Assembly: GCA_920105625.2 (NCBI GenBank)
Contig: CAKKTE020000188.1
Coordinates: 3,148,822 to 3,212,821 of the forward strand
Source: Clusia tigrina
Taxonomy: Eukaryota; Arthropoda; Insecta; Diptera; Clusiidae
Length of the DNA: 64,000 nucleotides
Direction: 5' to 3'
Shown: piece after piece, positions 11,108 through 21,402 of the stretch
How positions within the stretch are numbered: the stretch's first letter is position 1
Layout: each line of letters opens with the position of its first letter
Notes under the pieces: model-generated
Databases searched by the model: none
What the model saw: only the letters and a program-made list of their open reading frames with translations
Told to the model about the DNA's origin: nothing
Position numbers and translations under genes: made by a program

Positions 11108-12661
11108 AGACTCATGATTTCAAGATCAACGCTACGACATTTTGGAGCGATTCCAAGACAATTCTGCTTTGGCTTCGTTCCACAACGCGTAAGTATAAGC
11201 AATTCGTTGTCTACCGTATCGCTGAGATACTTGCACCTTCCACGCCGATGCAATGGCGCTGGATACCAACATCGATGAACGTCGCCGACGATGCAACTAG
11301 AGCCAAGTTGCCACAGTATGTAGAGCAAGACAGCCGTTGGATATTGGGTCCAGATTTCTTGTGCCAAGAAGAAATACACTGGCCTCAAGAAGCTGGGATG
11401 CCTCACTCAGAGCACTGTGCATCTGAAGAAGATGTTAATCAGGTGTTACACATAATAAACACAGACAATATTCTTGATAGTTTGATCAAGTTTTCATCCT
11501 ACATGAAGACGTTGAGGGTGACAGCATGGATATTTCGGTTCATTCGCAACGCCAAATCTAGATCCCGTCACTTTGGAGAGCTCACAGCAGCTGAAGTTTC
11601 TGATGCTGAAAAATTTGTATGCTGTCGCGTACAATACAAGTCATTTGCAGATGAAATGTCAGTCCTACGCGCAAGTACAGGAATTCCAAAGACCAGTGCC
11701 ATATTTAAGCTCACGCCGATGCTGTATCCTGGTGGTCTGCTAAGAGTCAACGGAAGAATCGACGCCGCTAATTACATCCCTGAATCAGCCCGACGCCCGA
11801 TAATATTACCCCAGAAACATCGCGTGTCGCAGCTGATAATGAAACATTACCACCAAAAGGGACAGCACCAGAACGACTGCCTAACAATAAATGAAATGCG
11901 GCAAAAGTTCTGGGTGCCTCATGCTCGCACATTATTAAAAAGGATCAAGAGGGATTGTGTCATTTGTATTACCGCTCGAGCCAAGCCATCTGTGCAACTT
12001 ATGGGACAGTTACCCACAGACCGCCTAACACCGTACGTCCGACCTTTTACCTACTCAGGGGTGGACTACTGTGGACCATTCTGCGTTGCTATCGGCCGCA
12101 GACGAGAGAGCCCTACATTTGGAGGTGGCAGAAGATCTGTCCACCGATGCATTTTTAATTTGTTTCAGGAATTTTGTGAACCGTCGCGGTGTGCCGATTA
12201 GAATTCGTAGCGACAATGGCACCAACTTTATAGGTGCGCAAAAGGAGTTTCGCCAGGAGAACCGCTTATTTGACGTAGATCGGGTTCGACGGGCAATGTC
12301 AAAGGAAAACATAGAGTGGATTTTTAATTGCCCAGCCAATCCTAGCGCTGGAGGTTGTTGGGAGCGGCTTGTCCAATGCGTGAAACGCCTGCTACAGAGA
12401 ACCCTGAAGGATGAGGCACCACGCTTGGAGACCTTCCGCAGCGCACTGATTGAGGCGGAAAATATAATAAACAGCCGTCCACTTACAGAACTTCCTATAA
12501 CCCATGAAGAAGAGGAACCACTTACTCCGAAACACTTCTTGAGTGGCTGCCTCAATTCCACTCAAACACCTGCACCGGAAGATGAGAAAATCTGTGTGCG
12601 CAAACAATGGAGAATTGCGCAGAACCTGAAAGATCGTCTGTGGAAAAGGTGGATTGTGTAG
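11104..12661 (+). pseudogene. BEL/Pao 1 RNase H end and integrase
   Basis: The first frame (11104-12201) carries the end of RNase H (FWSDSKTILLWLRSTTRK) and the integrase zinc-binding region (HYHQKGQHQNDC then DCVIC, near 11845-11970). The catalytic core starts with the first Asp (YSGVDYCGPF, about 12055). A frameshift near 12090 moves the rest to 12071-12661, with the second Asp (RIRSDNGTNFIGA, about 12200) and the Glu (GGCWERLVQCVKR, about 12355). The integrase would insert element DNA into the genome. The D-D-E triad is present but split by the shift. Confidence 0.78.
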
Positions 12662-12912
12662 TACTTGCCACAACTTTTGCACCGACAAAAATGGAGGAGT
12701 ACAGCCTCACCACTAAGAGTAGACCAACTGGTTGTTGTATGCGATCCTGTCTTACCAAGAAGCCAATGGGTCAATGGGCGAATAATTGAAGTCTTCACTG
12801 CCAAGGACAGCCAAGTCCGGAGTGCCGCGGTACGCACCAGCCGCGGTATTATCCGTCGACCTGCATCTAAGCTAGCCGCTTTACGTTTCGTGGATCCCAG
12901 TATGAATCCACC
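12662..12912 (+). pseudogene. BEL/Pao 1 integrase C-terminal domain
   Basis: The frame through 12665-12934 gives VDQLVVVCDPVLPRSQWVNG followed by VRSAAVRTSRGIIRRPASKL, which match the C-terminal module of BEL integrases. It runs into the polypurine tract and the 3' LTR. Confidence 0.65.
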
Positions 12913-12923
12913 GGGAGGTGGGA
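12913..12923 (+). other. Polypurine tract of BEL/Pao 1
   Basis: gggaggtggga lies immediately before the 3' LTR, the expected place for the plus-strand primer. Confidence 0.65.
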
Positions 12924-13188
12924 TGTCGCAGTAAAAGCTACTGTCTTCGCCGTAAGATGTCTCGCCGAAGTACAAACTCGCCCGGTAATTTTTAATGAAT
13001 GAGTGAGTAGCAGAAGAGCAGCCGGGAAGAAAGCAGCAAATTCTAAACAACCAAGAAGCTGGCACTGAAATTTAAACCAACCACACCACAAATATAATTA
13101 CAATTTAAATTAATAATTTTTAATTTTGTTAACAAATAATTACAAAAATAATTACAAAAGTTTTAGAATAATTACAAATATAATTACA
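12924..13188 (+). repeat. 3' LTR of BEL/Pao element 1
   Basis: Starts tgtcgcagtaaaagctactg, ends taattaca, and is followed by the duplicated target atact. It is the same length as the 5' LTR. Confidence 0.88.
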
Positions 13189-13193
13189 ATACT

Positions 13194-14060
13194 CTTTAAT
13201 TCAGTCATGCCATTTGATCGATGTGGGGCGAATTGATTTTCACTTTGCTGGTTTAAAGTTTGCTCTTGTTGCGTGTTCTGTTTGGCGATTTGCGCATATA
13301 TGCAACCTGGGGCCTTGTTAAAATTAGTGTTTTCAAATTTTTCTGCCTTAGCGTGGGAATGTTTTTTGCTGTAATTCTTTGTACAGATTACATCCTCTGT
13401 AATTAGCCGGGTGGTTTCCTCCGCATAACACACATTTCACATCCTGTGATTTTTCTTTACTAGGGCAGTCTGACGTTGCATGGTTGCCAACGCATTTAAC
13501 GCATCGAGGAGTGTGGGTGGAATATTTTCTAGTGTTGCCATACCTCTGACATTTTGTGCACTGAGCTATTTCCATTTTTTTATTTGGTGGTTCGAGTTTT
13601 ATTTTTGTGTGCATAATTGCTTCTATTTTATAAATGTCTATATTACTTTAGTTTTGTTTCAAATTGACATAAAACATCGACAACGGATGCTTTGCAATTC
13701 TTTGTTTTATGTTTGAAACGTTTGTACATCAAATCCCAACCTAGTTATTTCCTCTTTTATTCTGTTGACATTGTGTGGTGTGGCCCTTTTAATACTACGC
13801 TAAAGTCTTTTTCCTGTTTGGGTTTATATGTATGCAATTCTGTGTTCTTTTCAGCCAGAGCTTTTGTAATAGTTTTGTACCCTTCTCCTGACTTTGGCTG
13901 AATTTTAACCTAGCTATCTTTGAGTAATTTGAGCTGGTATTCATTCAGTTCTAGTAACGGTTGAGCATTATTTACTCCAGAGGCGGAGATTGATGGGGGT
14001 TTCGGGATCGATTTCGACTTCTGATAGTATCGCGAGTCTATTTGAGATAGCTGGCAATCC
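13194..14060 (-). pseudogene. Jockey copy 1 ORF1 (gag-like, zinc knuckles)
   Basis: On the - strand three zinc knuckles occur in order: CTKCQRYGNTRKY..H...C, CVKCVGNHATSDC and CVLCGGNHPANYRGC. A frameshift follows near 13350, then FNKAPGCIYAQIAKQ and a Gln-rich segment that stops at the BEL insertion (13193). The last residues of ORF1 lie on the far side of that insertion (7329-7259). Upstream, toward 14000, degraded sequence (ELHTYKPKQEKDF) matches the usual N-terminal half of Jockey gag. The protein would bind element RNA. It is broken by several stops as well as the insertion. Confidence 0.78.
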
Positions 14061-14116
14061 AAGTCAATAGTCCCCTTGTTTTGACTGTTTTTGTTTATTT
14101 TGTGTGGTGTTTTCTG

Positions 14117-14189
14117 GGCTTGATCTAGCGCGTTTAGGGATTTGGTTTGTTTTCACTACAGGAATTTGTATACGACATTTAGATTGTGG
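14117..14189 (-). repeat. Jockey 5' region repeat, first partial unit
   Basis: The sequence around cgcgtttaggg...tggtttgttttcactacagg recurs at 19461-19515. Once LOA-like element 1 is removed, the copies lie 190 bases apart. This is the left end of the tandem array listed at 19334-19650. Confidence 0.7.
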
Positions 14190-14610
14190 GTCGGGGTTGT
14201 AGCGTCAGTTTTCGTTGAAGCGTAAATTTCGTTGAAACGTAAATTTTCGCAGGATGGGAATATGCGATTATAGTTCTAGGAACGTTAGCCTCTATTCCAT
14301 CTAGACCGATAGTGCGTGGCGAAGAGTCACATCCTGCCCGAGGTAACCCTGCTATTTATAACAGAACACTACGGATCCAGACTGAGGAGTCAATAAAACC
14401 TCCCCGGATACAGGGTGTGGAGGAGCAAACCTCTATAAAAAACCTCTGGGTTGGAGTAAGATGGCATACGACCCGTGTCGATGCTCAGCCTGGCTGGGGA
14501 CCCAGGTCAAAAAAAAAAATAGCCCAGTCTCTAACGGAGTGCTCCGGATACTTGGCGTCCTCCGGTTCTATCTAGACTTACTCGCCTAGGACCTCTCTTG
14601 TCCGATACAC

Positions 14611-15895
14611 GTGGGACCACATACGAGTATGTCATCAAACCAATTAAATCCAAAACCAAAACCGGGCGGTCCTCCCAAAAAACCGACAGAGGCGATCCTG
14701 TCTACCGCTAATATAAGGGTGGCAGGCAGATCGATAGCAGCAGGAGGCAGAAGGGGCTTAAGCGTTAGAGCTGGTCCCAGCACGAGTGCTGGTAGTAGGG
14801 GACGGGGAGGCTTGGGAAAACCGGTCTCTCGTCTCTTTCAGAGGGTGAAGAAACCCGGAGGAGGTGGTAAAAACCCAAACGCTGACTGCGGTCAGGGGGC
14901 GGGGGTTACCCCGGGGATCTATCGGCAGCAGACAGTAGAGGGGCCCAGCAACTCAAAGAAGGTTGCTGGGGTAGGCCAGGGGGGGTTCGTTTAAAACCGT
15001 CCGTTCGTCAAAGCAGGCCTATTATGATAGGAAGGCGGCCATGAGGGTCATGGCCAAATATGAGACTCCCCACAGACCAGCTCACTGAGGAGCAGGCCAA
15101 ATCGGTAGAGAGGGGTGAGATGCTACCCATCATTGACCGGAAGGAGGAGGAAGGGGTCATACCCAAAGAGAAGTGGAGGTGGGTGGAGCTAGCGATTGCC
15201 CAAGTCTACCTCCAAGTCTTAGAGGAAAACCCTGGACCCCCCCTTTCTGTCACGATGTGGGCTGTTATCAGGGCAGGGCCAAGCTTATCGCATGCGATGG
15301 CAGCAGGTCAGCCAACCTTTACAAGATCGCGGTAAGCAAGGTTGGCGAGATTTGGCCGGGAGCCAAGCTAGATGCCGTCAGCAGGGAAGAAGTTCCCAGC
15401 AGACCCAGAGCCCGGGTCTGGATCCCGGCTAATCCAGCTGAACCGGAGAAAATATAGGCGATCTTTAGATCGTGTAACAGAGAGCTGCCAACCCATAATT
15501 GGAAGGTAGCGAAACTCGAGGAGCCAGTGGAAGGTAGGAGGCAGGTGTTGCTGATACTCAACGCTGAGTCCCTTGCCCCACTGGCAGAGAGAAATGGGGT
15601 AGTCAGGTTGGGGTTCGTTGACGCGACCGTTCGGATCTACCGCAGCGATGAGCAAGTTTTGGAACCGGAGGAGATAGAGGGTGACAAGGCTAGCGAGGCT
15701 GGCGGTGGTGAAGAAGGGTTGTCCAGCAGCCAATGGTCGACTGACTCAGAGCAGCTGACCGGGGTCGGGCAGCTCTTTGAGGAGGACGACCTTCTTGACT
15801 ACACCGAAGAAGAGGAGAACGCGGACGTTACGATGGTGGAGGTAAGAAGGACAGATTCTTATGAAGCTGATCCAAATCAACCTCCACCATTGTAA
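14611..15895 (+). pseudogene. LOA-like 1 ORF1
   Basis: Fragments in several frames. 14611-14994 is basic and Gly/Pro-rich (SNQLNPKPKPGGPPKKPTEA). 15060-15457 contains LTEEQAKSVERGEMLPI and, after a shift, GCYQGRAKLIACDGSRSANL, GEIWPGAKLDAV and RARVWIPANP. 15527-15895 gives VLLILNAESLAPLAERNGVV and an acidic tail with runs of Glu and Asp. Proteins of this layout accompany LOA-type ORF2 and probably bind RNA. The end of ORF1 overlaps the ORF2 start (15861) by 35 bases. Confidence 0.65.
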
Positions 15896-16867
15896 ACTCG
15901 CCTCTGCGAACTTGATGGTCCGCCTGGGTTCCGGTGGTTTTGACGTGGCCCTCATCCAAGAGCCGTGGATATGCGGGAACAAAATCTGCGGTTTGAAGAT
16001 GAGAGGCTTCAAGATGATTGCCGCTCAGAGCACAAGTAAGCCTCGTGCTTCTATAGTAGCAAAGGATAACATTAACATCTTTTTGCTCCCACAGTTAAGT
16101 AATGGCGATACGGTGGCGGCAAGCATTGAGCTGCAAAATAGCAGTCCCTGGGTAGCCTCCGCATATATGCCTCATGACAAGGACGCTCCACCGGAGGAGG
16201 TTCGGACATTGGTCATGGAGGCAGCCGCAGTCAAAAGGAACTTGGTTGTCTCCAGTGACGTAAACGCACACAACACACTGTGGGGAAGTTCGAACACTAA
16301 CGCAAGAGGTGAGTCAGTTTTAGACTTCATTATAGAGAATAAGTGTCGTAAATTTAGGCTCAGAGCCGACGTTTATAACACAAAATAGAAAGGAAGTGTT
16401 AGATATTACCCTGACCTTCGATAACTTCGCTAACAATATAAAAAGATGGAGAGTGTCGAATGAAGATTCCTACTCTGACCATCGCTATATAGAATATGAA
16501 GTGAACTTCCCGGAGAACGGACTGGGGGAACTATAGGAAAACTCTCAGGGCCTCACTGCCAATAAATCCCCCGTCTGATCCCACAGACCCTGTGGAATTA
16601 GACGAGCTGATCAATCAGGTAACCACAGCCCTGAATAGTTCACTGACAGCCGGGTGCCCGGTTGTAAAACTGAGAGGCAAGAACAAACCACCTTGGTTGT
16701 CAATGGATCTAGGCCTTCTCCGGAAGTCCAATAAGCGGTTATTTAACAGGGCTAAAACTTCAGGTCTGCCCGCAAAAATATACAAGAAAGCAACCAGAAC
16801 TGCGCAGCGACAGTCCTGGCAAAATTATTGTAGGGATGTGGAAGAAACATCGGAGCAGCTAGACTAA
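15861..16867 (+). pseudogene. LOA-like 1 ORF2: endonuclease
   Basis: Starts MKLIQINLHHCKLASANL at 15861, followed by the catalytic Glu block FDVALIQEPWICG and the Asp-Asn block VVSSDVNAHNTLWGSSNT. The frame stops at 16388. In the next frame the Ser-Asp-His block appears near 16475 (SDHRYIEYEV). The linker to the polymerase follows at 16592-16867 (KLRGKNKPPWLSMDLGLLRK). It is an APE-type nuclease that would nick the target. It is broken by at least two frameshifts. Confidence 0.78.
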
Positions 16868-16982
16868 GAAGAATCCTAGCGATGACACCACACAACCTGG
16901 GCTACCTTAAAGGTCCGGGTGATGTGTGGAGTGAATCGAGCGAGGATCTTCTCTTAGATACGCATTTCCAGGCAGTAGCACA

Positions 16983-18190
16983 GTGGAGGGTGATAACCCG
17001 ACACCTAGGGGCAGGCAGTCTGAGATTGGGAATGCGATAGTTACAGTCGAGAAAGTTCAGTGGGCCATTAACACCTTTGGTCCATATAAATCTCAGGGTC
17101 CGGATGGAATTTATCCAGCTCCAACTGCAACAATCAAGGGACATAACTACGCCCTGGGTTGTGACTGCAATTAGAAGCTGTCTTAACATGGGCTATATTC
17201 CGCTGAGATGGAGAGAAACGAAGGTTTCCTTCATACCCAAGGCAGGCAGGTCCTCTCATGTAAATCCTAAAGACTTCAGACCAATCAGTCTCACGTCTTT
17301 CCTCCTAAACACACTGGAGAGATTGATGGATGCACAGTTACTGGAAGCTATACCAACTTGTAGAATCTCCTCGGCACAACATGCATATACGAAGGGCAAA
17401 TCGACAGAGACGGCGTTACACGTACTTATTGGTATAGTGGAAAAAGCCATCCAGCAGAAAGATTTCGCAATAGCGGCGTTCATTGACATAGAAGGCGCTT
17501 TCAACAACATAAATGCGAACACCATTACGGGAGCGTTAGAAGTTCTGGGCATCGATCCTAATATGGTAGAGATGCTCTGGAATTTGGCGGTAAATTCATT
17601 ATTGCTAGCCCTAGAGAGGGAGGGTTGCCATGTCGTCGCCTATGCTGATGACTTGGCAATTGTGATCAGAGGGAAATATCCAAACACTCTTATGGATATT
17701 TTCCGCTCTAGCATGGCCACGCTTACTAGAAGGGGAGAAGGGGATTAGGGTTAAACCCTGAGAAAAATAGATCTCCTGAGGTCTCCTCGCTAACACACAA
17801 AGATGTGGAAATTCCGATGAAGGAGACGGTTAGATATTTGGGACTAGTACTAGATAGAAAACTTACCTGGAGACCCAATATTGAAGAAAGAGTTAGAAAG
17901 GCTTTGTACACATGTAAAAAAGAGGTCGGAAGCAGGTGGGGCTATCCCCACGAATTATGCACTGGCTGTACATTTCGGTGGTCAGACCTATATTGCTATA
18001 TGGAATACTGGTATGGTGGCCAGTCACTCAGAAACAAAGCTATTTGAAGCTTCTGAGCAAAGTCCAAAGAACGGCTTTTTTAGGCATCTCTGGTGCCTTA
18101 AGGACCACGCCTACTAAAGCTTTAGAAGTAATACTCAACCTACCTACATTAGAACTGGTAGGGAAACAAGTGGCCGCCACATCAGCACTA
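16983..18190 (+). pseudogene. LOA-like 1 ORF2: reverse transcriptase with an internal deletion
   Basis: Blocks in order are FGPYKSQGPDGIYPA (about 17080), FIPKAGRSSHVNPKDFRPIS (about 17230), AYTKGKSTETALH, the catalytic FIDIEGAFNNI (about 17480) and VVAYADDLAIVIRGKY (about 17635). Between NLAVNSLL and LALEREG (about 17605) the segment that normally carries the G-x-P-Q-G-x-x-L-S-P block is missing, so the palm domain lacks a conserved motif even where the frame is open. The thumb continues at 17805-18190 (VRYLGLVLDRKLTWRPNIEE) after a shift. Confidence 0.78.
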
Positions 18191-18200
18191 AGGCTGAAAT

Positions 18201-19220
18201 GTGCGGCGTTATGGCATGATCGGCAGATTGGTCACTCGACTATTGCGCATACCTGGAGTAGTTCTATCCAACACATTGACCACTCTATACCTAATCTCAA
18301 CTTCGATAGGCACTTCCAAACATATATTCCGTCTGGAAGAGTGGCAAACACCAATGCCATGGAGAAGGGGGGAACTTAATTTCTACACTGACGGATCCCA
18401 ACTTGCCGATAGAGTCGGTTTTGGAGTTTTCTCACAAGAATTGGGACTGGAACTTTCTTTCCGTCTCCCCGACCACTGCAGTGTTTATCAAGCAGAGGTC
18501 CTAGCCATAAAGGAGGTAGCCGTCTACTTAAATAGACATGCCGTAACAAGAAATATTATAAATATCTACTCGGATAGCCAGGCGGCCATCTTGTCAATGA
18601 ATTCGGTGGCACTGAAATCAAAGGTTGCTCAGGACTGCCGAGCAGCCCTAAATGATATCAGTACCGCTTTCAAGGTACGCCTTATATGGGTTCCGGGGCA
18701 TAGAGATATTGCGGGAAACTGTAGGGCAGATGACTTAGCTAGACGGGGTACCAACCTTCCTTTAGGCACGGACAGATGTGAGATTGGAATACCAATTGCC
18801 ACCTGTAAACTGATGCTGAAGGATAGGCTCGTGCGTGAGACCAATGGGTCTTGGGCACAGAGGGCACTTGCTTAACGACTAGGCTAATGTGGCCGGAACT
18901 TAATAGTAGGAAAATTAGAGACTTGCTTGCCCTGCCGAGAGAGAATATCTCTAAGGTCGTGGCATGTATAACTGGTCACTGGCTTTTCGGCAGACATGCT
19001 CTCAGGCTGGGAGTATTCTCTCATGAATACTGCAGAATACTGTGGGGATGAGGAGGAGGAGAAGACTGAGGAACATCTCTTCTGTAGTTGCCCCGCTCTG
19101 GCTAGAAGCAGAGCGGGCTCTTTAGGCAAATACGCTTTTAGCTCTCTTACAGAGGTGTCTAGCGCGAAGTTCAAACAAATCCTGCGCTTTATTAGGGCTT
19201 CAAAATGGTTCGACGAGTGA
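18201..19220 (+). pseudogene. LOA-like 1 ORF2: RNase H and Cys/His C-terminus
   Basis: 18201-18875 holds a complete RNase H1-type core: NFYTDGSQLADRVGFGVF (first Asp), YQAEVLAIKEVA (Glu), IYSDSQAAILSM (second Asp) and WVPGHRDIAGNCRADDLARR (His/Asp end). This domain would remove the RNA strand of the hybrid. After a shift, 18996-19220 gives HLFCSCPALARSRAG and ends FIRASKWFDE, the usual C-terminal Cys/His region. The RNase H itself has no frame breaks. Confidence 0.8.
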
Positions 19221-19302
19221 ATCGGTGGTTCGTTGTGGCGCGGTGGTATCACAATGGACCCATGGTGGTCTGAGTGAGCTGGTCCTTGGACTGGCTGCCA
19301 CA

Positions 19303-19323
19303 TTAACCTAACCTAACCTAACC
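19303..19323 (+). repeat. Tandem aacct tail of LOA-like LINE 1
   Basis: Four to five aacct units close the element, replacing poly-A. LOA-like 2 has a degraded version of the same tail at its end. Confidence 0.8.
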
Positions 19324-19333
19324 TAGATTGTGG

Positions 19334-19650
19334 ATCGGCTTGAATATTTCCTACTGGGTGTTTTATTGTAAGTGAATCAATATATTTATCTGATGAGTGG
19401 GTTACTGTTGATGAGTGAATTTTAAGAGTAAGTGCACGGCTTTTATATGGTGATTCATTTTGCGCGTTTAGGGGTTTGGTTTGTTTTCACTACAGGAATT
19501 TGTATACGACATTTAGCTTGTGGATCGGCTTGAATATTTCCTACCTGGAGTTTTATTGTGAGTGAATCAATATATTTATCTCATGAGTGGGTTATTGTTC
19601 TTGAGTGAATTTTAGGAGTAAGTACACGGCTTTTATATGGTGATTCATTT
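19334..19650 (-). repeat. Tandem 190-bp repeats in the Jockey 5' region
   Basis: gtggatcggcttgaatattt recurs at 19332 and 19522, and ttttatatggtgattcattt closes successive units. With 14117-14189 this makes about two and a half units. Tandem units ahead of ORF1 in a LINE are commonly promoter-bearing 5' UTR repeats; that role is inferred here. Confidence 0.7.
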
Positions 19651-20140
19651 TCCTAGTGGGTGCTTAATTGTGAGTGTGTTAATGCTGTTATGTGTTGAAC
19701 GGCCAATTGCTGTTGAGCAAGATTCAGTAATTAGAGATGAAGCCGAGGCTGTAATGAGATTGCTTGCACTTATTGAATTTGGGTACGAAAAGTTGTATTT
19801 GTTGTTTTTGTTGCATTTGATGAGGCTAGAGTTGTAATGATTTAGTTAGTGGTCGTTACGGCATCAGAGATATTGTTTGAGGAGGACAGGGCACCTTACA
19901 TATGTATACCATCACCCTTTTAGTTTATTTGTGGAGAGATCGCTCTCTGAGAGTATCCGGCATAGATGGACCGCTATTGGCTAACATAGGGAACACACTC
20001 CTGGGCTATCTCATTTTTTTGTGTATTCTTACGCTCGCTCTCTGGCGAGCGTAAAACATTCATTTTGGCGCACTTACCGCTTAATATATATGTATGTTTA
20101 TTGTTATTGTTTGTTTTGTGTCAATTGCGTTTTAACTTAT
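19651..20140 (-). other. Remaining Jockey copy 1 5' region
   Basis: Non-coding. It contains a hairpin at 20029-20054 and ends at the gypsy 1 target site (cttat, 20136-20140). Assignment to the Jockey element rests on the outer 12-bp duplication. No independent gene is seen. Confidence 0.5.
20029..20054. other. Perfect 10-bp hairpin
   Basis: ttacgctcgc, a 6-base loop (tctctg), then gcgagcgtaa. It lies in the Jockey 5' region near the gypsy 1 insertion. Confidence 0.6.
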
Positions 20141-20392
20141 TGTTATGTTCCTTAACAAAAGATAATTATTTTATTTTAAAAATATAGTTAATTTCAGTTA
20201 AATTCATTAAGTAGATTATAGTTAATTAAATAGAATACAACTCGGATAAAACTACAACTTGCTTCCGCGTGGTAATCAGAGAGAGACCCCGATGAGATCG
20301 ATTGCAATACCGGTTAGCTGTTTTTGTATAGTGTTGCTGTTACCTACGTTGGTTATCGGTTATGCATACAAAAGGAACGAGTATGCGTAACA
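20141..20392 (-). repeat. 3' LTR of gypsy element 1
   Basis: 252 bp, from tgttatgttcc to gcgtaaca. It contains 45 bases (about 20267-20311) that are absent from the other LTR. Confidence 0.9.
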
Positions 20393-20403
20393 CCTTCCCT
20401 TTT
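20393..20403 (-). other. Polypurine tract of gypsy element 1
   Basis: On the element strand aaaagggaagg directly precedes the 3' LTR. Confidence 0.6.
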
Positions 20404-20415
20404 GAGTAAATTGCA

Positions 20416-21402
20416 TTAAGATGGTGTAAATTTGTTCACTGGCCAACGTTTGCGGGTTGATTTGCGAAGAGCCAGTGGTACTTCTATCGTTGAGTTTCCA
20501 TTATGAGAAGTAGTAGGTGCTGTTGGTTCGTTGTCACTGTTGTTTATGTCATTTTCCAGGTTATCATCTGTATCTGCAACTTCAGTTGGTGACGAATCGA
20601 AAATTTCAAGAGCTGCAGCCCATGGTTTATTATGATCTTCGGAAACGTCTTTTATTGCAGTACGTTGACGAATTTGATTTTTGTGAGATCTTATAATTTT
20701 GCCATTTGTGAGTCGCACTTTGTACATGACAGCGCCTCTCTGCTCAATGATTTCTCCAGGTACCCATTTAAAGTGGTTTACGCCGTCTGGTACTCTCACA
20801 AATACCTTGTCGAATTTTTGAAATTCTCTCGAAATAACGCCGTGTTTCCTGTCGAATTGCTGTTTCATCTTCGTTGAGGCTGCTGACATTGGCTGATCGC
20901 TGTGTGTTAGTGGTTTCAGTTGATCTAATGTGGTACGCATTGGTCTGCCAAGCATTATCTCTGCTGGTGACTTGTTGTCTGGTACATTTGGGTTTAAAGT
21001 TGAACGATACAATTGTAGAAATTTGTGCATGTTTTCTATGACCGTCCCCTCTCCTTCCATCTTTTTGAGTGCTCTCTTGAATGAGTCTACAAATCGCTCG
21101 GCTTGTCCATTTGACATTGGATGGTATGGGCTAGTGCATTTATGATCAATGCAATTCTTCTCCATGAATTCCTCAAAAAATGCGCTTTTGAATTGCGTAC
21201 CGTTGTCTGATACGACTGTTGATGGTAGACCAAAACGAGAAAAAATGTCGCTTAACAACTTAACTGTTTGCTGCGATGAAATGATTTTGCTTCTATAATC
21301 TCTGGCCATTTTGAATCGACGACCAGTAAAAAAGAATACCCGTCGATTGGTCCAGCATAATCGATGTGCAGTCGGTCCCAAACTTTGGCTGGTGTGGGCC
21401 AT
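20416..21402 (-). pseudogene. Gypsy 1 integrase core and C-terminal region
   Basis: Open for 328 codons but entered by a frameshift near 21285. It carries the second catalytic Asp (TVVSDNGTQFKSAFF), the Glu (HPMSNGQAERFVDSFKRALK), a chromatin-binding-type C-terminal region (FDKVFVRVPDGVNHFKWVPG) and an acidic Ser/Asn tail with a basic end. The first catalytic Asp (DYAGPIDGYSF) is in the upstream frame. The first 40 or so residues of this frame are out-of-frame readthrough and not genuine integrase. Confidence 0.8.

Larger units (their letters stand above)
7330..13188 (+). mobile_element. BEL/Pao LTR retrotransposon 1 (degenerate)
   Basis: 5,859 bp with 265-bp LTRs at both ends, each starting TGT and ending ACA, flanked by the exact 5-bp duplication atact (7325-7329 and 13189-13193). 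It interrupts Jockey ORF1 near its C-terminus. Internally the BEL/Pao order is kept: gag, zinc knuckles, protease, reverse transcriptase with YVDD, RNase H, integrase with zinc finger, and a C-terminal domain. There are many frameshifts. The LTRs differ at about four positions, so insertion is fairly recent. No clear tRNA primer site follows the 5' LTR. Confidence 0.9.
14190..19323 (+). mobile_element. LOA-like (I-group) LINE 1 inserted in the Jockey 5' region
   Basis: About 5.1 kb, flanked by the 10-bp direct repeat tagattgtgg (14180-14189 and 19324-19333). The order is a 5' leader, ORF1 (glycine-rich, then an acidic C-terminus), and ORF2 with endonuclease, reverse transcriptase, RNase H and a Cys/His C-terminus. 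It ends in a tandem aacct tail rather than poly-A. RNase H in a LINE ORF2 points to the I group (I, LOA and relatives); the ORF1 layout makes LOA the best guess. Frameshifts and an internal deletion in the polymerase make it inactive. Confidence 0.82.

Noticed and set aside
10846..11406. 186-codon - strand ORF
   Set aside because: Antisense to BEL 1 RNase H and integrase, which have clear motifs on the + strand.
12055..12561. 168-codon - strand ORF
   Set aside because: Shadow of the BEL 1 integrase core.
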